From NCBI RefSeq assembly GCF_009695775.1, contig NZ_VUNG01000011.1, forward strand, positions 23,348 to 87,347: a stretch of 64,000 nucleotides of DNA, given 5' to 3'. This DNA is from Hallella mizrahii (lineage in GTDB: Bacteria > Bacteroidota > Bacteroidia > Bacteroidales > Bacteroidaceae). Under the pieces are notes generated by a model. It was not told the DNA's origin and did not search any database. It saw only the letters and a list, made by a program, of their open reading frames with translations. Positions 58,182 to 64,000 of this stretch are shown here, piece after piece (positions within the stretch are counted from its first letter, which is position 1; every line of letters starts with the position of its first letter). The position numbers and the translations under genes are program-made.

Positions 58182-61040
58182 ATGTTTTATAAGCTCATAG
58201 AGAAGAAAAGAGACCTCTGGCTGGCGTCAGACGAGTGTACTGTGAAGTCACTCATCCACTATATCGAGCATCGGGGCATGATGCGTGACGCACAGATAGA
58301 AGCCATCAAGACCTACCTGTATCTGAAGATAGCCTGTCAGAACAAGCCATTGTGGCAGCTCTTCGTCGAGGGGAAATTCAACGACACCAATGTCGGTGAG
58401 GAGGAACTCACCGATACCACGCGCCAAGTTTTCGCCACCACTCCTGCTGCCGTGGCCCTTTTCCAATATTCCCGACTGAGAGACAAGAAGGGCAAGCAAC
58501 TCTCGCCCGGACTCGAAAAACTGATCCGACACCATGCCGCCGAGATCGACTACGAGGCGGCTTTCAAAAAGATCTTCTATGGAGTCAGCTACACCGACTA
58601 TGTCTTCAGTCTCCCTATGGGTGCGGGCAAGACTTTCTTAATGGCTGCTTTCATCTGCCTCGACCTTCACTTTGCCCGGAACGAGGAAAACAACCCCGCC
58701 TTCGCCCACAACTTCATGATTCTGGCACCGTCGGGCCTGAAGTCGTCGATCGTGCCAAGTCTCAAGCATATCCAGGAGTTCGATCCTTCATGGGTCATCC
58801 CGGAGCCATCCGCCACGGAGGTGGCCCGGCTTATTAAGTTCGAAGTTCTCGACGAGCAAAAGAGTGCAGGCAAGAGCAATAAGGTCAAGAACCCTAATGC
58901 GCAGAAGATCAACAACCACCAGCCCCTGGACGATCTCATGGGGCTCGTGGCCATCACCAATGCCGAGAAAGTCATCCTCGACCGTCTCACCGACGACAAA
59001 GACCCAACACTCTTCAGCAAAGAAGAGTTGAAGAAGATAGAGCAAGCCAACGAGTTGCGCAACATCATCGGGCGGCTGCCCCACCTCTCCATCTTCATCG
59101 ACGAGGTGCACCATGCCGCTGACGGGGAGATTAAGCTCAGGCAGGTGGTCAACAAATGGACTGCCAACCAGACCTTCAACGCTGTGTTGGGTTTCTCGGG
59201 CACGCCCTATCTTGAAAAGACCGAGGCGATGACGCTCTTCGGCGACTTCGCCATCCGCAACACTGACCTCTCCAATGTGGTGTATTACTATCCGCTCATC
59301 GAGGGCGTGGGCAACTTCCTCAAGGTGCCCGAGGTGAAGTTCACCGACAACGACCGGGCGGTGATCATCGACAATGGCGTGAGAGAGTTCCTCGACAAGT
59401 ATCGCCACACAACTTACGCCAACGGCACTTGCGCCAAGCTGGCCATCTATTGCAGTCAGATAGAGACTCTTGAGGAGGATATCTACCCACAGGTGGCAGA
59501 GATCGTTGCCGACTATGGCATGAACCCTACCGACGTGATACTGAAATACCATGGCGGCAACAAACAGTATCCACAGGCCGAGGGAGCTGCCGCAGCCTTT
59601 GCCTCGCTCGACACGTCACTCTCTCATATCAAAATCATCCTGCTCGTACAGATCGGTAAGGAGGGATGGGACTGCAAGAGTCTCACCGGCGTGATACTGC
59701 CACAAAAAGGGGCCTGTCCCACCAACATGGTGCTGCAGACCAGTTGCCGCTGTCTCCGACAGGTCGTACGACACGAGCACGAGACAGCACTCATCTGGCT
59801 CAACGCGTTCAATGCCGAGAAGCTCAACCGACAACTCCTTCAGCAGCAGAACATCACTTTGCAGGAGTTTGGCAACAAACCCAAGCCAGACGTACCGCTC
59901 ATCGACCGCTATTCACGCATGGAAAAACTGCGTGTGCCCGACATCGACTTCTATCAGCTCAAGGTGAGCTATGAGACACTTGTCATCGATGACGCCACCC
60001 ATCCCGCCGAACGTCTGAGCGATGAGCGGCTGCTCGTCAGCCGCCCCGTGAGCCTCATCCACCGTCAAGACTTAGAGGGCAGGCTGCTCGACACCTACGA
60101 GCAGGAGGACGAGACCATCCACCGTGTGACTTATCATTGGTGGCTGCAACGGATTGCCAAGGAGAGCTTCGGCACGCTCAGCGTGGCTATGTTGCGCACC
60201 TGTGATGAGCAACTAAAAAGAATCTTCTCAAAGACCACCAAGCTCAAAGACGGCTACACCGTGGAAGACACCGCCTACGACCAGGCACGCATCCGCTCGC
60301 TCATCCGCCAGGCCTTCGCGCCCATCCGCGACTTCCGTGTCCGTGAGGAACTGCTGCCCTGTCAGGCCAGTCTGTTGAAGATAGAGAAGCTCACCTCGCC
60401 GGTGGAAGACAGCGAGAAATTCTATCCACCGCAGCAGGATGTGCACGACATCATCGACTTGGACCAGCGACCTCCACAGAAAGAGATCAGCGAGAAGGAA
60501 AAGGACATGCTGGAGAAGCTAAGACTCAAGGGCTTCGATGTCTCAAAGATTCTGCCACAAGAAGATCCGCATCCCGAGCGCACGCAGACCTATCACTATC
60601 TGCCCTACCGTTTTGACAGCAACCTGGAGCGTGACTTCCTCACCAAGGAGCTTCTCCCCATCATCCACGACCAGCAACTCGAAGCCTATTTCAACGGCGA
60701 CGAGACGCTCACGCAGTTCGTCATCAACTGCTATCAGCAAAAAGGCGGCACATGGCGCTATGCCGGACGCTACGTCCCTGACTTCCTACTGCTCAGCCGC
60801 AAGGCCGACGGCTCCATCGACCGCGTGGTCATCATCGAGACCAAGGGCGAAGGCTTCGCCGCAAAGTTCGCCGACAGGCTCCGATTTATGCAGACGGAGT
60901 TCATTAGGCAAAACAACGAGAAGTTTGGCTACCGCCGCTTCGACTTCCTCTATCTTGAGGACACGCTCACCGCAGAACAACGGCGGCAGAAGACACTGCA
61001 AAAGATCAACGATTTCTTTAACAACCCAACAAGCAAATAA
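58182..61040 (+). CDS. res: Type III restriction endonuclease Res subunit
   Basis: Res cuts DNA after ATP-driven translocation, together with the Mod subunit. The 952-residue protein has Walker A in LPMGAGKTFLMA (about 146-153), the DEAH-like box FIDEVHH (D307), motif III LGFSGTPYLE, motif VI QTSCRCLRQVVR, and a C-terminal PD-(D/E)xK nuclease with D867 (VPDFLLL), E886 and K888 (IIETKGEGF). All key residues are present, so it should be active. The order res-mod is the reverse of the classical EcoP1 layout. mod starts 2 bases after its stop. Confidence 0.9.
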   Translation: MFYKLIEKKRDLWLASDECTVKSLIHYIEHRGMMRDAQIEAIKTYLYLKIACQNKPLWQLFVEGKFNDTNVGEEELTDTTRQVFATTPAAVALFQYSRLRDKKGKQLSPGLEKLIRHHAAEIDYEAAFKKIFYGVSYTDYVFSLPMGAGKTFLMAAFICLDLHFARNEENNPAFAHNFMILAPSGLKSSIVPSLKHIQEFDPSWVIPEPSATEVARLIKFEVLDEQKSAGKSNKVKNPNAQKINNHQPLDDLMGLVAITNAEKVILDRLTDDKDPTLFSKEELKKIEQANELRNIIGRLPHLSIFIDEVHHAADGEIKLRQVVNKWTANQTFNAVLGFSGTPYLEKTEAMTLFGDFAIRNTDLSNVVYYYPLIEGVGNFLKVPEVKFTDNDRAVIIDNGVREFLDKYRHTTYANGTCAKLAIYCSQIETLEEDIYPQVAEIVADYGMNPTDVILKYHGGNKQYPQAEGAAAAFASLDTSLSHIKIILLVQIGKEGWDCKSLTGVILPQKGACPTNMVLQTSCRCLRQVVRHEHETALIWLNAFNAEKLNRQLLQQQNITLQEFGNKPKPDVPLIDRYSRMEKLRVPDIDFYQLKVSYETLVIDDATHPAERLSDERLLVSRPVSLIHRQDLEGRLLDTYEQEDETIHRVTYHWWLQRIAKESFGTLSVAMLRTCDEQLKRIFSKTTKLKDGYTVEDTAYDQARIRSLIRQAFAPIRDFRVREELLPCQASLLKIEKLTSPVEDSEKFYPPQQDVHDIIDLDQRPPQKEISEKEKDMLEKLRLKGFDVSKILPQEDPHPERTQTYHYLPYRFDSNLERDFLTKELLPIIHDQQLEAYFNGDETLTQFVINCYQQKGGTWRYAGRYVPDFLLLSRKADGSIDRVVIIETKGEGFAAKFADRLRFMQTEFIRQNNEKFGYRRFDFLYLEDTLTAEQRRQKTLQKINDFFNNPTSK

Positions 61041-61042
61041 CT

Positions 61043-63064
61043 ATGGCTGTCAGATATATCCCCTATTTCCCCAATACCCTCGAGGGTCAGGCACTGCTCG
61101 ACAACTTTGTGCGCACCAAGCGTGTGCTTCGCTACCGCGACAACGACCGCGTCGTGGAAAATATCAAGCGCGGCATGCCCTACTACGAGGTGGAGCCTGT
61201 CGAAGAGGTGGGCGACAATCCTCAACACAATATGGTGCTGCGCGGCGAGTGCCTCTCGGCTTGCGCCTATCTCAAGGACAAGGGCATCAAGGTGGACCTC
61301 GTATATATCGATCCGCCCTTTGCCAGCGGTGCCGACTATGCCAAGAAGGTGTATGTGCGCAACAACCCGAAGGTCGCTGCCACCATTGCGCAGGCAGAGA
61401 AGGAACTCGACAACGAGGAGCTGCGCACCTTCGACGAGAAGATGTATGGCGACATCTGGGACAAAGAGCGCTATCTCAACTGGATGTACGAGAACCTCAT
61501 GGCTATCAAGTCCGTCATGAGCGACAACGCAAGCATCTATGTGCACCTCGACTACCACATCGGACACTATGTCAAAATCCTCATGGATGAGATCTTCGGG
61601 GAGGATAACTTTGTTAACGAGATAATTTGGCAAAGGGTCTATTCTCATAATGATGCAAATAGATACGGGCAAATCCATGATACCATCTTCTATTATTGCA
61701 TGAATAATGAAGACTATACTTGGCATACCCAATATGTGCCTTATGATGAGAAGTATCTTAAGATGTATTCAATGGATGATGGTGATGGAAGAAAGTATAA
61801 AGTAGAGAATACTATGGGACCTGGAGGAAGAGGTTCTACCTATGAATGGAATGGAATTACTCGTACTTGGAGATATTCTCAAAAAACAATGGAAGAATTA
61901 GAAAAAAAAGGATTACTCTATCATACGAGTTCTGGATTCCCGAAGAAGAAGGTTTATTTAGACGAAATGCCTGGTAAGCCTTTACAGTCAATATGGACTG
62001 ATATCAATGTTATAGCTGGTCAAGCCAAAGAACTTGTCGACTACGCCACCCAAAAGCCGGAGGCTCTTTTGGAGCGCATCATCAAAGCCAGCAGTGATGA
62101 GGGCATGGTAGTGGCCGACTTCTTTGGAGGCAGTGGTGTGACGGCGGCGGTGGCCAACCGGCTTGGACGGCGCTTTGTCACCAGCGACATCAACCTCAAC
62201 AGCATCCAGACGATTCGTGACCGTCTCATTGGCGGAAAGGCCGAGTTTGAGATCTTGGAGGTTAAGGACGGCGTGTCGCTCTTCCGTAACCCCGTGCAGA
62301 CCATGGATAAACTGAAGAAGATGATCCCCGGCCTGTGCGACAACGAGGAGAAGTTTGACAAAATCTGGGCGGGCAGCATCGTCAGCACGCAATACGGCGT
62401 CATGCCTGTGTATCTGCCCAACCTGCTCGACAGCAGCTCGCGGCTCCTCGACAAGCCGATGATCAACCGCATCATACGCGAAGCACTCCCCGACCTGCCC
62501 GCTGACATCCGTCGCGTCATCGTTTACTACATCGACATCACCGACCGCAACGACATTGAGCAGTTTATCAAAGAGCAGAACGATCAGACGACCATCGAGA
62601 TAGAGCTCCGTGACCTCAAGCAGTTCCTCGACGACATCGTGGTGGAGGACGACGCTGAGTGGGAGGTTAGCGAGACCCACGACGCGCTCTTCTCGGGATG
62701 GAAGGTTACCATCAACAGTTTCCACAGTGACCGTGTGCTGAAAAAAATAGAGGAAGTCAACCTCAAAGGACGGCAGCAAGTGCTCCAGCAGAAAACCAAA
62801 GGCAAGGAGAAGAAGTTCGTGCCAATCACCATCAGCGATGAGGGACTGGAGACCATAGAGTGGATCAGCCTCGACTGTGAGAATGCCGAGAAAAACCAGC
62901 CATGGCACAGCGACGTGGAGATCAAACGCGATCACTTGGGGCGTGTCTGCCTCAACGGCAAGAAAACGGATGAGTTTTGGGACGGCTCCATACGCTGTGA
63001 CAAGAAACCACTGCGGATGAAGATCCGAAATATCTGTGGCGACGAAACCGTGTGGACGCTATAA
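61043..63064 (+). CDS. mod: Type III DNA methyltransferase Mod subunit
   Basis: Mod recognises the target and methylates adenine. It is a 673-residue beta-class methyltransferase: the catalytic motif DPPF (D90 in YIDPPFASG) comes before the AdoMet-binding motif DFFGGSG (359-365). Between them, bases about 61600-62045 (residues 187-334) are strikingly AT-rich with AT-rich codons, while both sides are GC-rich. This block holds the target-recognition domain, so the specificity was probably swapped in by recombination. The reading frame is intact. It follows res by 2 bases. Confidence 0.92.
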   Translation: MAVRYIPYFPNTLEGQALLDNFVRTKRVLRYRDNDRVVENIKRGMPYYEVEPVEEVGDNPQHNMVLRGECLSACAYLKDKGIKVDLVYIDPPFASGADYAKKVYVRNNPKVAATIAQAEKELDNEELRTFDEKMYGDIWDKERYLNWMYENLMAIKSVMSDNASIYVHLDYHIGHYVKILMDEIFGEDNFVNEIIWQRVYSHNDANRYGQIHDTIFYYCMNNEDYTWHTQYVPYDEKYLKMYSMDDGDGRKYKVENTMGPGGRGSTYEWNGITRTWRYSQKTMEELEKKGLLYHTSSGFPKKKVYLDEMPGKPLQSIWTDINVIAGQAKELVDYATQKPEALLERIIKASSDEGMVVADFFGGSGVTAAVANRLGRRFVTSDINLNSIQTIRDRLIGGKAEFEILEVKDGVSLFRNPVQTMDKLKKMIPGLCDNEEKFDKIWAGSIVSTQYGVMPVYLPNLLDSSSRLLDKPMINRIIREALPDLPADIRRVIVYYIDITDRNDIEQFIKEQNDQTTIEIELRDLKQFLDDIVVEDDAEWEVSETHDALFSGWKVTINSFHSDRVLKKIEEVNLKGRQQVLQQKTKGKEKKFVPITISDEGLETIEWISLDCENAEKNQPWHSDVEIKRDHLGRVCLNGKKTDEFWDGSIRCDKKPLRMKIRNICGDETVWTL

Positions 63065-63118
63065 CCTCTTCCTGCACCATCCCTTTCGGGCAGGCCCCAG
63101 CCTTTCTAAATCATTTTC

Positions 63119-63853
63119 ATGATGACCGTCATTGTTTCCATCTTCCTGCTGAGCATCGTTGCGAGCCTCATTCAACGCACGACGGGCTTTGGCTTTGGCA
63201 TCTTCATCATGACGATGCTGCCTTTTCTCATGCCCTCGTATGCCGAGGCTACCACACTTACGGGATTGCTGGCCATGAGCAACTCCATCTATATCGCCAT
63301 CCGCATGCACCGCTATGTACAGTGGCGGCGCGTCGTGCCGATACTCTGTGCCTTCGTTGTTGTCTCCACGCTGTCGATCTCTTGCTTGAAGAAGATCGAT
63401 GACATGGTGCTGCGCGATGTGCTTGGCGTGGTGCTCATCCTGTTCAGCATCTACTTTTGGTTTTTCAACAAGAAGATACGGCTGCGGCCTACCTTGCCCA
63501 CACAGATCGGCACCGGCGTGCTCAGCGGACTGATGGGTGGCTTCTTCAACATGCAGGGACCGCCTGCCGTGCTTTATTTCATCTCCACCGCAAAGGACAA
63601 AAACCAGTATATGGCACTGGCCCAGGTCTATATGCTCAGCGGTAATATCATCATGGCACTCGTGCGCACCTACAATGGCTTCATGACCTCCACCGTGGGC
63701 CTCGACTACCTCTATGGCATTGGCGGCGTGGCCATCGGCACGACACTCGGTGGCTATCTCTTCCGACATCTCTCCAACGGCATCTTCAGATATGTCGTCT
63801 ACACCTACATCGGTATCAGCGGACTCGTCATCCTGTTCACGGCGGCAAGATGA
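63119..63853 (+). CDS. TauE/SafE (TSUP) family membrane exporter
   Basis: This 244-residue inner-membrane protein has seven or eight hydrophobic segments. The N-terminal SLIQRTTGFGFGIFIM motif and the mirrored GVLSGLMGGFFNMQGPPAVLYF motif in the second half are the repeated signatures of the TSUP (sulfite exporter TauE/SafE) family. Known members move sulfite, sulfoacetate or related anions; the substrate here is unknown. It lies 54 bases after mod and is probably independent of it. Confidence 0.88.
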   Translation: MMTVIVSIFLLSIVASLIQRTTGFGFGIFIMTMLPFLMPSYAEATTLTGLLAMSNSIYIAIRMHRYVQWRRVVPILCAFVVVSTLSISCLKKIDDMVLRDVLGVVLILFSIYFWFFNKKIRLRPTLPTQIGTGVLSGLMGGFFNMQGPPAVLYFISTAKDKNQYMALAQVYMLSGNIIMALVRTYNGFMTSTVGLDYLYGIGGVAIGTTLGGYLFRHLSNGIFRYVVYTYIGISGLVILFTAAR

Positions 63854-63895
63854 AGCATTACTGTTGGGAAAACTTTCTGTGTGGTGATGTCTGTA

Positions 63896-64000
63896 CTAAT
63901 AAACGTTAAGACTATTGATAGCCTTCTCATAGTCCCTCCATTTTATGTCCGAGGTATACTGTGCGGCCGTCCTGATTAGATGATCAAACAAGTCGTACTT
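63896..64000 (-). CDS. C-terminal end of a gene entering from the right edge
   Basis: On the minus strand an open frame runs from the window edge to a TAG at 63896-63898, encoding KYDLFDHLIRTAAQYTSDI and then WRDYEKAINSLNVY. The residue mix looks coding, but 34 residues are too few to identify a family. Confidence 0.45.
   Translation of the reverse strand, partial: KYDLFDHLIRTAAQYTSDIKWRDYEKAINSLNVY

Overview
The window reads as a Prevotellaceae-like Bacteroidales chromosome segment. The evidence is a hybrid two-component regulator next to tandem SusC/SusD pairs, Bacteroidetes-type promoters (TAnnTTTG at -7, sometimes TTTG or TTG at -33), A-rich leaders without strong Shine-Dalgarno sequences, a BspA-type leucine-rich repeat protein, and secreted proteins with Por-type C-terminal tails. 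Most genes are GC-rich. About 16-25.7 kb and one block inside the 61-63 kb methyltransferase gene are clearly AT-rich.

Layout. (1) 1-14.9 kb is a polysaccharide-utilisation locus: a sensor/regulator open at the left edge, then susC-susD-susC-susD and a secreted protein. The order resembles the xylan-utilisation (Xus) core, but no glycoside hydrolase follows. (2) 14.9-28.1 kb is an accessory island. It is bracketed by two inverted cassettes, each holding two large cloverleaf-like structured repeats whose arms differ in sequence but stay complementary. Between them lie a two-gene DUF6169-like operon, an HsdM fragment, an ATPase cut off beside an IS607-family tnpA-tnpB element, a DUF6261-like gene fused to a copy of a BspA gene end, a candidate structured RNA upstream of a HIRAN-domain gene, a broken DnaQ-like exonuclease, a BspA-family surface protein and aspA. 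(3) 28.1-34.2 kb holds aspartate/asparagine and C4-dicarboxylate metabolism (dcuB, ansB and an outer-membrane porin, with aspA nearby), a divergent AraC regulator, and a coupled trio of two cysteine-rich small proteins and a YitT membrane protein. (4) 34.4-37.7 kb holds an outer-membrane beta-barrel receptor and IS30 debris. (5) 37.7-49.0 kb is a nitrate-respiration operon: a membrane protein, mobA, narK, narGHJI, a TonB-dependent receptor and a P-loop NTPase, preceded by a perfect 16-bp palindrome. (6) 49.3-50.9 kb is a TGS/uridine-kinase-like nucleoside kinase. (7) 51.4-57.9 kb holds glycan-degrading enzymes (GH36 alpha-galactosidase, an SGNH hydrolase with an odd cysteine-rich insertion, GH2 beta-galactosidase) separated by palindromic repeats. 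(8) 58.2-63.1 kb is a Type III restriction-modification system whose specificity region looks imported, then a TauE/SafE exporter and the end of a gene entering from the right edge.

How the genes could work together: region 1 senses and imports an oligosaccharide. Region 3 plausibly converts asparagine to aspartate to fumarate in the periplasm and cytoplasm, and exchanges C4-dicarboxylates for fumarate respiration. Region 5 supplies nitrate as an alternative electron acceptor, with its own cofactor-maturation and uptake functions. All functions are inferred from sequence motifs read by eye. No database search was run.
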